Below, piece after piece: positions 35,161-48,360 of a stretch of DNA of 64,000 nt (position 1 is the first letter of the stretch; the number at the start of each line of letters is the position of its first letter). The stretch comes from Rostratula benghalensis. Taxonomy: Eukaryota > Chordata > Aves > Charadriiformes > Rostratulidae. Position numbers and translations under genes: made by a program. Below the pieces are notes generated by a model that saw only the letters and a program-made list of their open reading frames with translations, ran no database searches and was not told the origin of the DNA. The stretch lies in contig VXAI01000158.1 in assembly GCA_013399305.1 (NCBI GenBank), positions 1,418,064-1,482,063 on the forward strand. Direction: 5' to 3'.

Positions 35161-35439
35161 CCAAAGTGCTGGCACCACATCTCCAGGATTATCCCCACCG
35201 CACTAACATTATCATCTGGCTTTAAACTTCACCCCCTCTGGCAAAGTAGATACTCAAAATGCTGTTCTCCCTCCCAACCCCCCTCTTCTTCCCCATCCCT
35301 TCCCTCGCTTCCCCAGCCCTTCTTATCCTTTAGTACCGTCTTCCCCCCCGTTCCCAAGCAGCCATGGGCTGCGGCCGGCACCGCTGCCAAGCACCGGGCT
35401 GGATTAGCTGCAAGCCAATAGCTGGGGGTCAGGATTAAG
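35161..35439. other. GC-moderate non-coding spacer
   Basis: Contains GATA-type cores (attatcatctgg near 35208-35219) and C-rich tracts near 35277-35352. No gene recognised. The long minus-strand frame 35178-34744 has no recognised domain and lies in GC-rich DNA, where long frames are expected. Confidence 0.4.
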
Positions 35440-35710
35440 AGGCCAGCATGCACTTTAATACAAGCTGCCTATAATTAATGGCATTATTAATAGCTTGACT
35501 GAAAAATTCATTAAAAAATCCATTAAAAATAAATACCCTTTTACAAAAGGCATTGCCTTGGGTAAGAAAAACAGAAAAAAAGATAAAGGAAAATTGATTG
35601 GTGGTTTTCAGTTCACAGAAAGACAGACCATAGTTCAAGCTGATTAAAATTGAACATTTTAGATTAAGCACCCTTGCCAAAATATTCTCTGTAGTTACCC
35701 AATATGAAAA
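35440..35710. promoter_or_regulatory. Candidate enhancer rich in homeodomain core sites
   Basis: AT-rich but not simple sequence. TAATTA lies at 35472-35477, with further ATTA/ATTAA cores near 35483, 35510, 35522, 35645 and 35665, an AT-rich MEF2-like TTAAAAATAAATA near 35523-35535, and the inverted repeat CCTTTTACAAAAGG at 35537-35550. It sits just downstream of a CpG cluster. The layout suits a developmental enhancer, but this is inferred from motif density only. Confidence 0.3.
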
Positions 35711-38700
35711 TATTATGAGATGGCACGTTTTACATTTTTTATATGTGAAGGTTTCAAGTGTAAGACACATCCACCAGGCGCTTATGCACTCAGATGCACA
35801 CACGTGTGTTTGCCCGTGCACATACTTGTGGGTAACTTCTTTCCGGAGACGTTTCTTCTCCCTCAGGAGGAGCAGGACTCCTTCTGCACCACAGGTTAAC
35901 TGTAAGCGATAAACTCTGAGACTCTACTGCAGAGAGTGTTTTCAAATACTGCAGAGCTCCCTGCCAGCGTGGATCTTCACTTCTCCTTTTCCAGGACTAA
36001 ATGTTGCATCTAAAGGAAAAAAAAAAATGGAAAAAAAAAAAAACAACCAAAAAAACCCCCAACAACCCAGAAAATGGGTGTCCTTTCAATGCAGGTGTGA
36101 CTTCTCCTCCAGTTTCACTTCCCAGTGCTCATGAATATTTTGAGTGCACAAGCCAGGGAAGAATAAAAGCAGATAAAACCAATTCCCATTTATAATAAGG
36201 CTTCTTGACACCAGAATTGAAACCTGAAATCCCACATACAGACACTGATTTATAACTCAATAGGTGAAGAACATGCTTGGACACCATCAGGCCATTTCTA
36301 AACCACCAGCTTCTCTGCCCTTCAATAACTGCCAAGTTATTCACTCCAGCAGGATGATGTGAAAAGGATTACACCAGACTTAGTGACCAAATAGTGGCTG
36401 ACAGTCACCAAAATGAGATGCTGGAGTGAAAAAGAAGCTCTGACAGAATAAAGTAACCCTCAAGAACCATGGCTTTGTTTAAAATGGCCAAATAATCACG
36501 AGGTACAGCAGGATCCTCTTTCCTCCTCCCTAAACAGGAGCTGGTTAAGAATACAAACCCCAACTATTGCTTCTTCTGCCAACCTTGCTGATGCTCTCAG
36601 CATCCCTGCCCTGCAATCAGCATTACCTCTGCCAGCTGCTAACGCAAGAAGTTCACTTTCCATCACTGTTACTCTGAAGATACTGAGGGTGACTCATGTG
36701 CTAGTGTCTCGGTTGCTGTTGCTATCTGTTGGACATCCAGTGTGTGGAGTATCAGTGAGCTCTCTTGCACTTCATCCCAGGAAGGCAGAAATATTACTCC
36801 TTGGCTCCAACATTCCTTCTTGGCTCCTTGTGTTGCCAGCTGTTATGTTTAATGGCCATCAAACTGCTTGTGCCTCCGAATTAAAAGTCTCCTGGAGGCT
36901 ATGTTAGATCCCGCCTTTTCTCTTGAGAAACACAGTGATTCTCTGCTTGGATCGCCCTTGCGCTGTCTAATGAATATGGCTAAGTTGTTTTCGAGGCTGC
37001 AGCAGTGTTTTTTGCCCTTAACTACATGTAACAAGCAGTAAAAATTTCACTCCAGGACTAAACTTTCCCAGAAGATATTGTAACAGACAAACGTTGTAAG
37101 ATCCTATAACTGGTCTACTGTTTGTTGTCAAGTCACTCTGTTTCTTTGATCAATGCTGTTATTTTACACTATTAGGGAAACGTGAAAACAGCATGGAGTG
37201 AGGACTGGCAAAACTCATGCCCCCTCCCCTCCTCCTCACCTCCACCCCCTCATCTTAATTCTATTTTTAATGTTATTAGATGCATTAAGTGGAACCTCTT
37301 AGAACTGGGTGCTCAGGACCTTGGGACACATTCCTCACCCTCAAGCAAAACAAGGCACAAAGGAGGATACTTTCTGTGTTTTCACAGCTGTATGTTTTAC
37401 ATACAACTTTGCAGATCTACAATCACAAGGCTGTTTCATAAACTGTTTATTAAAAAAAGAAATAGACCAGTGAGGAAACTTACTGAAATCTAAATGCATT
37501 CTATAAATGAATGTATTTCTTTGAAAAAAAAAAGAGATATTCAAAATAAAAAAATATTCTAGTGAACTTTAAAGTGATTAACATTAAAGCTTTTCTTTTC
37601 AGTTTTCAATTTTCATGTCTTAATTTCCAGTGAACTAAAATAGATTGCCTATTTGGTTTTTTATTTTCATCTAAATATTGGGAAGTGACTGTATTGTAAG
37701 AATTTTCATCTCTTGTTTTGAAACACAAAATGTTTTAACAACCTTCCTGTCAATAATCTGCTGTTACATTTGGTTTCCTTTAATATATTGGTCTCTCAGG
37801 TCGTTTGGAAAGAAAATTTAACCCGAATATGAGATTTTTCCTCTTTGAAATAGACCAGCACAAATCCTGTTCAGTCCCAGTAGACGGTGATCAAGCTGAT
37901 TTTGTTTTAATTGTACAGGCTAAAATCTTGTTGATGAGGCACAGCCACCTCCAGAGGTAGCAATCAGCCACCCTTTTAAAAGCCATGGCCACACTATGCA
38001 ATTTTAGGGAAGAAAGATAATATGGCAAACGGCAAACATGCTAAATTTAAAGCTACTTTTGTATACTGAAACCTGGCAATTATACTTCAATCCTTCTAAA
38101 AATGATACTAGACACTTTCTAAGTGTTAAAAAGGTGATAGTCTGCCCAAAAACTCCCCTTCAGAAGTTTTTAAGCTTGTGGTTCATTACCAGTGTATGAA
38201 GAAGAGTGTTTCCATGTGCTATAGTACTCTATGTTTTTCTGTCATCCCTCTGTGCTTCCAGGATCCAGCCACCTTTAAAACTAGCTCATCGTCCCTGCAT
38301 GATGGCTGCAGATCTTCTGGATTTCCCCCATAACCTTTAATTCATTCTGGCAACCTTATTTAAAATTACCTAATGAAGGTGGCTATTCCTCTCCGTTAAA
38401 GGTAGGAAGATTTCAGAGTAATTAACTCATCATTAGCAATGTGTCAAAGTTAAATGAAATTAATGCAAGTTAAAAAATAAATAATAAAAATTAATCTGTA
38501 GTGTGATTTATGGTAGATTGAGTGGAGGAAGATATGTAGTTACATATACACCTTTAAATGGATATTTTTATAAACTGTAACAGATTACTGATAGGAATTA
38601 AATGTCATTGGAAGGTTTGCCTTCTAATTGGATTGAGTTTTATGTTGTGCAATTTAAAATGAGGGGAGTAACCAAGATGCCTGCATCTAGGCCAGTAGGT

Positions 38701-38911
38701 TCTGTTACTGATCCAGTGGAATACTGGCAACATCCACATGAGACCAGAAGGTGGGATGTGGGATGTGTTAGAGACCTGAGTCTAGAAACCAAGTGGGACC
38801 GTCTGGCACCAAAGTGCTGGAACATCTACATACAGGTCTAAAAAACATATTTTAGTTAGGAGTTCTGGTAAAAAATAACTTAAACTCTCTGAAGGATGTG
38901 AGGTTCAGATA
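35711..38911. other. Non-coding stretch, possible conserved block near 38.3-38.5 kb
   Basis: A polypyrimidine tract lies at about 37202-37247, and A-rich tracts near 36010-36055. The part at 38270-38480 is repeat-free with AT cores such as GTAATTAACTCATCATTAGC (38419-38438) and may be regulatory. No gene recognised. Confidence 0.4.
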
Positions 38912-39302
38912 ATCATAGAAATCATAGAAATCATAGAAATCATAGAAACACAAGGTTGCAAAGGAGCTACAAGGTCATCCAGTCCAACCGTCCTTCTATC
39001 ACCAATACTACCCACTAAGCTTCTTGAACACCATCAGGGATGGTAACTCCACCACCTCCCTGGGCAGGCTATTCCAGTGCCTGACCACCCTTGATAGAAA
39101 AAGTTTTTCCTGACATCTCATCTATATCTCCCCTGGCACAACTTGTGGACATTCCCTCAAGTCCTATTATTAATTATCTGGGAGAAGAGGCCAACCCCTT
39201 CATCTTCCCAACCTTCCTTCAGGAAGTTGTAGAGTCCGATGAGGTCTCTCCTGAGCCTCCTCTTCTCCAGACTAAACAATCCCAGCTCCCTCAATGCATA
39301 CA
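38912..39302 (-). mobile_element. CR1 3' end with a 9-bp tail repeat
   Basis: Antisense CR1 3' UTR and ORF2 C-terminus ('cctccctgggcaggctattccagtg' type order, then 'aggaagttgtagag', then 'cctcctcttctccagactaa'). The 3' tail consists of four copies of ATCATAGAA (38912-38947), i.e. TTCTATGAT on the CR1 strand. This is a 9-bp unit rather than the usual 8-bp CR1 unit. Truncated near 39302 within ORF2. Confidence 0.93.
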
Positions 39303-40350
39303 AGTGGGCAGAATTTCAGTTTTGGGTAACTATCATATCCGGCACATTGTGGTTGTCTTAAGAGTGATCAGCTCATTGAAGGTACCACTGAAATTAGTTT
39401 CTTTGGCAGAAGGATACATCATATACACAACCTAAGGTGAAGCATTTGCTTCACTGCTGTTAGGGCCTCAGGCTACAATACAATAAAAAGTGCATAACTG
39501 TGAAAATCATTAGGGACTGGAAGAGATTACTACTGATAATATGGAAAGCAAATAAAATCTTAGTTTTAAGACAGGATTTACAAAGTTTGGAGGAGGGGTC
39601 ATCTGACATGGCTGATCTCTACGGCAGCAGTTTGAACATGACAGCCAGGAAAGTCTTCTCAGGTCTATGTCCATAATGTGAGGTCTTGAGAAGTAAGAGG
39701 GAGCAGTTTGATAGCTTTTGTTTATCACAAAGAAATGACTTGATAAGGATCTGTGAGCTCATACAAAGGGAAATGAGCCATGATTCATCTGCAACTAGAG
39801 AGAAGAGCAAAATAAAAATTATACCTAAGAGAGATTGTTACCGATAACGACTATATAAGGTGGAACTTAGAATATTGAAGTCAACGGGTGGAGCACCTGC
39901 TAGACTGAATGTTGGCTAAAGTTTCACACCTTTACACCCCTTTTTTGGCTAAGCCCATCTTCGAAGCAGATATGAGAAGGGTCCCTCCAAAAAACCTGGT
40001 GCTCATTTGTCTCTCTGAGGCTCCAGAGCACAAGTACAACTGGTAGGAAGGAGCTGCAAAAAAGGGATCTGTTACAGGCCCATGTCAGGGGAGAGATCCA
40101 GGCTGTGGAGATCAGCTATTCTTTTTAGCCCTTGACTGCAATGCAAAATACCTTCGTTCCAGGTTTCCACAGAGAGCATAACCCAGACAAAAGGACATTT
40201 TTGGTCCTTTATACAGCAGAAATCACTGAAAGAAATTCCGCAGCCTGTATAGCGGACAGGACAGTGAGGAGTCTGACACGAAAGCTTGTCTCTTCTGATT
40301 TTGAAATTTCCTAAAGCTTATTTCACTTCTGTTCTCCCTGATCAAGATCT
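39303..40350. other. Non-coding stretch between two CR1 copies
   Basis: No gene or additional repeat recognised. The flanking CR1 copies are in opposite orientation. Confidence 0.5.
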
Positions 40351-40878
40351 ACTGTATATGAACTATTGTCCAGTTCTGGGCACGTCAATAAAAGACAGAT
40401 CTCGAAGTACTGGAGCAAGTGCAAAAGAGGGCAACGAAAATGATGAAGGGCCTGGAGAATAAATCTTATGAAGAGTGATGGAAGGAGCTGGGACTGTTTA
40501 GTTTGAGGAAGAAGAGGCTGAGGGGAGACCTCATTGCTCTCTACAAATACTTGAAAGGGCATTGTAGAGGTTTGTGCTGGTCTCTTCTCATGGGTAATTA
40601 GTGACAAAACATGAGGGAATGGCTTTAAGCTGCACCAGGGTAGGTTTAGGCTGAACATTAGGAAATAATTTTTCACACAAAGGGTGATCAGACATTGGAA
40701 TAGGCTGCCTGGGGAGAGGTGGTTGAGTCCCCATCCCTGAACGAGTTTAAGAGTCATTTGGATGTGGTGCTGGGGCATATGGTGTAGGAGAGAACTTTGT
40801 AGAGTAGGGCTGATGGTTGGACTCGATGATCCCAAGGGTCTTTTCCAACCCGAATGATTTTATGGTGTTATGATTCTA
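40351..40878 (+). mobile_element. CR1 retrotransposon, 5'-truncated, plus orientation
   Basis: In sense it carries the ORF2 C-terminus: 'gtccagttctgggcacgtc', then 'gagggcaacgaaaatgatga', then 'gtttgaggaagaagaggctg', then 'ctacaaatacttgaaagggc'. It then carries the 3' UTR 'gtagggctgatggttggact' and a degraded terminal 'attttatggtgttatgattc'. A stop (TGA at 40477-40479, 'gagtgatgg') and later shifts break the frame. It is the same subfamily as 20321-21050. A 170-codon frame on the opposite strand here is a shadow. Confidence 0.94.
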
Positions 40879-42235
40879 AATCACCCTCATCTGCAAAATG
40901 TCAGAATAAATTTCAGTCTGGCTGCTTTTCAGGTGATTTTTTTTCAAGACTTAATATAATATCCTTAATTAAATTTTTCATTTTTTTAAAAAGAAAAAAC
41001 AAGAAACGTATTGACATAATGCTTGTTTTGACTCAAACAGGAACATTTGAATCTTCTTTTTCTGATCAGTTTATGTTTGTATACTAAATATATACATATA
41101 TACACGTGCATATTTTAAATGTAGAAATCAAATTGCCTCTCAAAAGCTACACTGTTTGTTTTGAAAATATCAAAATAAAATACATCACCACTAAAATTAT
41201 TTACTGGGATAGGTGTGTACTCTTAAATTTCTTCCCTTAACACCAAACTGGACTTTTTCAGATTCTTGATTGCCACAGAAAATTCTGGCCATTATGGGCT
41301 GTCTGTGAGCTTCCCTGGGTGGCATATGATCAGGATGCTCTCCACTTTAGCTAACTGTGCTATTTGTGTCCTTTCCCTCATCACCAAAGATAATTGTCAG
41401 AATGATGCAATAAATTATTTTAGTACTGGAAGCCAGCGTATTCTTTGTTCCCAGTTCCTCCTCCTCTAATGAGTACATTTTGTGTCCTGCCCTTCCAGGA
41501 CACACCTAAGCGTTTGAGAAACACCACGCTAAGCACAACCCCAAATGCACATCAACTCCTTCTCCTGGAGGACTTAAAGCCTAGAGATTTAATGACTAGG
41601 GTGGGGACTCTCACAACATTACCCACTGGCTAAGTAATCCAGTTTCATTTTGCGCACACAATTTGATACTTTTCCAGAGTCAGATAGCATCTCAAAGAGA
41701 TTTCTTTTATCTTCCACCTTGTTAAAACAAGATGTCTGGGTGGTAATATTTCCGTTCTCTCTCAGCCCACAGACTCTGAACAATAATGCACTTCACACAG
41801 GTTAATCAAACTGAGATAATAGTGTCAGCGCTAAGCCAAAATTCTGGAAATCACATAAATCAGCAAGAAGCACATCAGTTCATTGAAACTTTTCCTTTGC
41901 CAAAACAACAAGTATAACTGCAGTATATAACCATGAGGAGATTGCAGGCAGGGTTTTCTTTCAGAGCAGTAGTTCTCAGCTATTTTTATGATAACCAGCT
42001 TTTCCCCTCTGAATGAGGTACTATTCCCAAGTATCATATGACATGGTTAACTTTATTAACCTGAACTCTAAAACTCCTGAGTTTTAAAATTCCCATTAAA
42101 TGGAGCATTCACTGCTTCTGACTGGGAATTATTGCACAGCTGTATAGTTCTCCAGTTAAATATTATTTCAGCTCTTCAGCTTCACTTGTTATCCTAGTGC
42201 ATCTCAGGAAAGCTTCTTGTCAGTTCCTAAATACT
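40879..42235. other. Non-coding stretch
   Basis: Short TA-rich runs (atatatacatatatacacg) at about 41088-41107. No gene recognised. Confidence 0.5.
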
Positions 42236-42400
42236 CACTATTCAAGCCTTGACATTTACAGTCTTCAAAGATTTGCATACCGTTATTATGTTTCTGTTAT
42301 CCATCTATGAGCAAAGCTATATTTATTCTGCCCTTGTACTCATTCCTAATAATTCAGCCTTTCCCAGCTTTGATCTTTTTGTTCTTCTTCCTGGAATAAA
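42236..42400 (-). mobile_element. Possible ancient CR1-type relic
   Basis: The order 'acatttacagtcttcaaag', 'gttattatgtttctgtta', 'ttgtactcattcctaataat', 'tttgttcttcttcctgga' parallels antisense old CR1 ORF2 ('...ttataggtcatgtttt...tttaatcatttttgttgctcttctctgga'). It is highly decayed and lacks a terminal tail. Confidence 0.4.
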
Positions 42401-43796
42401 TCTTGCATATCGTCAGCACTTTTTTTTTTTTAAATTTTGGTGATGCCAAGAATAAAAGCTTATCCAAGTGAAGTTACCAGAACTGATGTAGAGGTTCTGT
42501 CAAACTTCTTGCTTGAACATGGCATCCTCCTGAATGCAGACTTTAGGATTGTACCAGATTCCTTTACTCTTTTCATCCCTCCAGCCCACTACATTCTGGT
42601 TTGCAAAACAGAGAGAGCTTCTGCAGAGGGTAGTTGAAGACAGGGCTGCTCAGAGCTAGAACTAACTGCATGAATCCTGAGACCCTCATCACTCAGCTGG
42701 TGTTCATACGTGTTGGGCTGTTCTCCATGTAGGTAGCAGCTCTGTGAATTCAGAAAATATGAGGTTTCTTTAGTAAACAAAAAAGAATGCAAAGAAATAA
42801 AGTGCAAGGCTGCTAATGGAGGAAGCAATTCATTAAATCTGCTAGTGCCAGTGGAACTGCCCTTCATGTTATGAGATTACCTACAACTAGGAAATGAAAG
42901 TCATGTCAATGCCTTATTCTTCTTCTATACCATATCCCTAGGGCACGCTTTCTTTCCACTTTGCCACTAGGTCTATGTCATTTGAGGGTTCCGATATGGC
43001 TCTGCTACATTCATGACATTTGCAACCAGAGCAACAGAAATTTAACCTAAATAAAGCATTATTTCCAGAGCTAACAACATTTTTATTTTAAGATGAAGAT
43101 TCCTCTCAGCCCAACCACTTCATAGTCCACTCTTTTCCAGCCAACATCAACAGCTGAGATGCTTAAGTGTAACTGCATGTGTGCTGTTCTGTATGCAAAA
43201 GATATCTATGAGTATTAACTAAATTTGCAAGATGAATTAGGATCGGTAATAAATGCTTTAGCAAAGAGGCTTTGGGGAATAAAAAATATATCTTCAGGCA
43301 AAATTCTCATAAACTAGACATCATCTTTGATTTACAGTTTATAGTATTTTCTTCCCTGAGTCCAATATTCCCAGCTTCAGGGCTTCTGTTCTGTTTGTTG
43401 TGATTGACTGTACAGGGTAGGAGGGCAGTTCTGTAGGCTAAAGTTAAGTCAATGCAATCGTGAACTTAGGGAAATAAAGAACATGTTCAACTTCAGTTTA
43501 TACAAGCCAGGTCACTCAGGCTGAAATCCCTTGGTCCCCTCACTGGTGAGGAGATTCCAGTCCTTAACACACAAATATTGTACTAACTATACCTGATTCG
43601 GTGGCAGAATCTTAATATTTGGTTAAAAGAGCAAGTCATGGTCATGTGTACACAGAGTGAGGAGCAAAAGGTGAATGTTTCTGGGATGCTCCCCTCCTTT
43701 GCTACCTAAAAATAGCAGTCTGTCTTGGAATCAATGGGAGTTTTACCTTAGTAACAGTTTTGAGACCTCTCCTCAAATCCTTTCCATCTCTGCTTT
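42401..43796. other. Non-coding stretch
   Basis: A T run of 11-12 lies at 42419-42431. Near 43730-43745 'caatgggagttttacc' recalls an ancient sauropsid repeat. No gene recognised. Confidence 0.45.
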
Positions 43797-44330
43797 TATA
43801 GATTCATCGTGTATGAGGCCAGGAAGGACCATTATATCTCCCTTGTCTGATCTCTTGCATAATAAATTGATTATTATGATCTCCTCTGTCCTTAGAGTCA
43901 GTAGATCAAACTGTCCCATACCTTGGCTATTGAAGAATTATCCCCAACAGGTTTTTTTTTCCATTTTCTTTTTTTTTTCAGTTTTAAATAACTCTATTAA
44001 TGGAGTTTCTACTAGTGACAGGCTGTTTAAAAGTTACTTTAGCACTCTTTTTTCCCTTCTGATAGTCAGCCTATATGTTCCTTTGGTTAATTTAATTCCA
44101 TTGCTCATGGCAATGTCCACACCCTAAATAATTCTTCACCCTCCTTGGCATATAACCCACTCAAATGACTGTAGGTAATTTTCCTGTTTCTTTTTAGTCA
44201 TTTCTTCGCTGAGCTACATTGATATTAGCTTTTCATATCTGTCCTTATAAGTCAGTCCTCCCCAGCCTCTTAGTTATGTCTTAGACTTGCTCTTCACTAT
44301 CACACTGGAAGAGCTTCAGTTCTCTTCCTG
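43797..44330 (-). mobile_element. Ancient CR1/L3-type relic, 3' region antisense
   Basis: The plus strand follows the old CR1 3' region in antisense. 'atagattcatcgtgtatgag' with 'gccaggaaggaccattatat' is the 3' terminus and adjacent sequence. 'tggagtttctactagtgaca', 'gccttctgatagtcagccta'-like text, 'ggttaatttaattccattgc' and 'tccttataagtcagtcctcc' then follow in the expected order. It is strongly diverged, so much older than the copies at 20 or 40 kb. A 150-codon plus-strand frame here (43675-44127) is an antisense reading and not a gene. Confidence 0.65.
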
Positions 44331-47300
44331 TGTTAACCCATCCAGACCAAACAGAGTGTAAATAAAACCCCAAACTTGCCAAGTCCTTAAAAATTGCCAC
44401 TGATTCGACCGGATGTTGGATCAGGGCTTATAATATGTGTGGTTCCTTTGGGTGCATAATACAGGGCAATGAGTTAGCAGCTAAGTAGATGTGATGTTAT
44501 CTCTGCAAAAACTTCTTATTTTCTCTGTCCTGCTATAAGCACCTAGCAATTACTTTTTTAGACCATTTTTGTCTCAAGAAATTTTGCTTTCTGAGTCTCA
44601 CTTCCCACACAATCTTTATGTATGAATTTATTTTTTTTCTGGGTACTTTACCTTGTGTTTTTCATGTTGAATTTTATTTTGCACTTCTTGCCAGTGGATT
44701 CTCTGTGTGTCCCTCTGTGTTATTCCTCTTTCCCCTAAGGTGGCTTCTCCATGCCTGGTATGGTCTCACTGAGATGGGTTTTTCTTTTGCCCCCCAGTTT
44801 TTAATGAAGCGTCCTCATTTCAAAGAGATATCGATTGAATATATTTGACAAATGCAATTATAGCGTGCTATTTACAATAGCCTTTGTCCACATGAGAACT
44901 TCCAACTTTTACTTTGCTACGTGGTATGAGCAAGCAGACCTCACTGGGACATCTGTACAGTCCTCTGCATTACTCTGTAAAGAAGCTTTAGTTTTCATTA
45001 ACTTCTTGCTGTGGATTTTCATTACACTTTCAGTCCATAGAATGATGTTATTAGTCAAACCAGTATAAATCAATGTGTTGAACTAGATTTTGAATCTAAC
45101 ACTTTGCAATTACATGATCACACGAGTATATTTCTGTACCTTACCAGCCAAACAGGACTTAAATAACGCTGCACAAAAAAATATATTATTTCCATCTTAG
45201 AAAATACACAGATGTGCATGTATGCATGTGTGTAACATTAAGCAGCTTTCTGTGTGTGGGTACATAAAAATGCAGCTGTAAAAGAGCTAGTTGCCTACAG
45301 AAAGTATACCAGGAACTTTCAACTCTAGTCATTCAGTGCAAAAGGGGGATTATAAATCAAGCTGACAAATTCAAAAATGGTGAAAAGGAGTATAATTAGA
45401 TCATGGAGTTTATCTCCAAAAAATACCTCTTGAAGATAAACTTATCTCATTTGAAAAGGTACAGGTAGCTACTGGATACAATGATGAGTACTGAAAGGTA
45501 AAATACTGATTGTGAACATACTTTTGTAAAGGTAGAAAATTACATCAGTCAGGTCTTAAGCGCTGTGTCTGTAAAATTGAGAGTATAGAAGGGACACATG
45601 GGTGTCATGGCCAGCACATCATGGAGGTCTCGATTTAATTGCTCAAAAGTACATAGAAACTGTCATTTGAAATTCCCCGGGGTATCCAAGACATTCTTGT
45701 GGGGCTGGTAAATACAGGACCAATGGAAACCCTGTACCCCTCTAGAGTGATAGAGCTCCTGCCATTGTAAGAATATATGTTCTGGAATATGTGTCCCCTG
45801 CATACCCTTTGTTATTACACCATCATAAGGTGAGATAGTACCATCTCTGTTCCTTTAGATTAGTTTCCATAAAAAAACCTCCCGTGAAACTTCTACAAAT
45901 GTGTATTAAAATCCAAATTTTTCTTATGTACCTACCTGTCTGTCTGTGTATATCCTAATTACCCTTGCAAAACAGAAATCTGCAAAAGCAGACTTGACTG
46001 CCACTGCTCACCACTTGTTTTTTGTTGATAAGGAGAAACTGCTGTAGAGGATTAGCAAATTTGTCCAAAATCGGAGAGGAAGCCTGTGCTGGAGCTTGAA
46101 ACACCTTGCAGGTCAAAACCTATTTTCTCTCCCTGTGTGGACAGAAAGAAATTCAGTTAGAGGGAAGAAAAACTATGGTAATGCAGTAAAATTAAGATGA
46201 AATCAAACTTTAACCCCTGCTGCCTTCGGCTACTGAGACTGATTCCAAATATCACTAAACAAGGACCATTTGCCAAGCCTAAACATAGTGGCATTTCTTC
46301 ATGTTTTAATGAACATATGCAGAGAGTTGAGAAAATTACCAGATGAAAAGCAGTTTAACGCTCTAATACATGCAAGATGGATATTGCCAAATATGACAGC
46401 ACATAAAGCTTCCAAAATAATCTTTGGTGCTGCCTGTACTTCAACACACTCCGACCATTGTCGAACACCGAGGCCAGCTGGTTTGGAAAACCCTGCACCC
46501 AAAATAGTTAATCCTAGGAACCTCTGAAACAGGGTGACTACAAGCAGAATTCCCATGGAGAATGTTCATGACCAGTTCCACCTCTTGAACCAGACCCAGA
46601 AAATTTAGGGGACAGTTCTAAAGCAGACACTTATTAAAATTTAAAACTAAAGGATATTTAGTTTTATTGCTTGACAATGCTATTAAGCATTTAATTTATC
46701 AACATAGCTCTTGCCTTCTGGGTCTGGTCAGGTGTTTGCTTGGCTGTTTTTTCCTAAAGAACAATATCATTCATAACACCAGTTTTGATTATGTATTATG
46801 TATTATTTAATGGAATTAAAACGGTCACAAATTTTGTAAAAAAACCCAAAACATTACTGGATTAAAAATATGTATTTCATTATTCTATGCAAGTTTTTAT
46901 TTGAAAATGGGCTTTATTTCATACAAAATGTTACATTTAAATATGAATTTTTTTGCATTGGTGAAAATCTAATTGTTTTGATTTTATTTGATTGACTGCT
47001 GGCCCATTCTTTCTGTTGAGTTTCATGAAAAATAGAGATAGTTTGTGCCCCAAGGAGAAAAAAGCCTGTCCTCCCCCAAATCCTTTCTACGAATTGCTTT
47101 TAGGACTCCTCCACACATAAAAAAATTACCCTTGAAAGGAAGTTAAATCTGATCATCTCTGGTTTAAATGAAGGGGGAATTTAAGAACAAAGATTTGAAG
47201 TTGGGATTTTGAAAAGTACTTACATGACTTGGGAGCAGAAGCTTCATGTAAAGACATGTTAGTTTATCTATCAAAGCTCCTTGCCCAAAAGTCACTCAAT

Positions 47301-48360
47301 AGACCAGTGAAATATTAGGAGGATCCCTGTGCACACGTAGCTTTATATTTTCTTTATCATTTGTCTGACCTACTGTGTCCTAATTTCTTCTATGGTAGCT
47401 TTGTTCTCACTCAGGGAAATTCCAGTTTATTCAGTGTTTCTGCATAATCTGGTTGCCATCCACTGCAAACACATCCATCCACCTGACCTGGCATTTCCTC
47501 CAGCCCATGTGTTCTTAGTGCAATCCATCAAGGACAATTGGCATTGCTCTGCCTTGCCAAATCCACCTCAGGGTTAAGCTTCGTATGTTCCCTTTTGCAT
47601 CAGTTCCTTTAAAGATGGTACTTTCTTTAATGAGCTGTCAGAGTTAAGCATTTCTCTGCTGTTAAATGGTACTACTTTCCTTGAATTTATTCCTGCTAAT
47701 AATTACAGAACACACCCCAACACTCTTCCCATATGCAAGCTGTGAGTTAATGAAAGGTAAGGTGCATGGGAAGCTCAGAGTGTCAGAGCCATCAGGTCAT
47801 CTTTAACGTGACCATTTAAGGCAAAACACATAAAAGTGAGGATTTGTCATACCAGATTGAACCCATGACCCCTCCAGTACCGCTGACAAAATTCCCTTTC
47901 TGATCTTTAGGTAAAAGGCAAGGAAAGCCATCAAGATATCCTAAATGTTGACTACCCATATTAAGTTACCATTTCTTTCATCCTTGCCCAAGGAAACGGG
48001 AAAGCATACAAAGAGAATTTTCCTTATATTTTTCTATTTTTATTTTTATCTATTTGAGGGTGAGATATGGTTTTCAGAGCTTCCAAGAAAATCTGGATGC
48101 CTGTTCGTGAACCAAGGTTCCAGCTGCTCTGCCCTTGCATCAGTGGGTACTGCATGGAGTTTTGGAGTCCTTCAAACCAGAAATTCAGCTCAGAAAGCAG
48201 GATTTTAAGAATGTGTAACTTCATCATCCCAAATACTTTGCTTACCTAAGGGCTTTGTGCAAACGCATGTCACTCTGACATAAAAACTGAAAAGAAACTA
48301 CGGAAAGAAACCCACAAACTTTAAGCTTGTCTGATGCTGTATTACTCTGTTCTGCAAAAT
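44331..48360. other. Non-coding stretch
   Basis: The T-rich part at 44500-44860 may be another very old non-LTR relic ('catgttgaattttattttgc'), but the match is weak. The repeat-free part at 46250-46540 has open frames of 85 codons on both strands with no known domain. No gene recognised. Confidence 0.4.

Noticed and set aside
34744..35178. 144-codon minus-strand frame
   Set aside because: GC-rich sequence reduces stop codons; no domain, start context or splice evidence on this strand.
40323..40835. 170-codon minus-strand frame
   Set aside because: It lies antisense to a clear sense CR1 copy (40351-40878), so it is a shadow of ORF2 codons.
43675..44127. 150-codon plus-strand frame
   Set aside because: Most of it lies antisense to an ancient CR1 relic and includes Phe/Ser-rich low-complexity segments from T runs.
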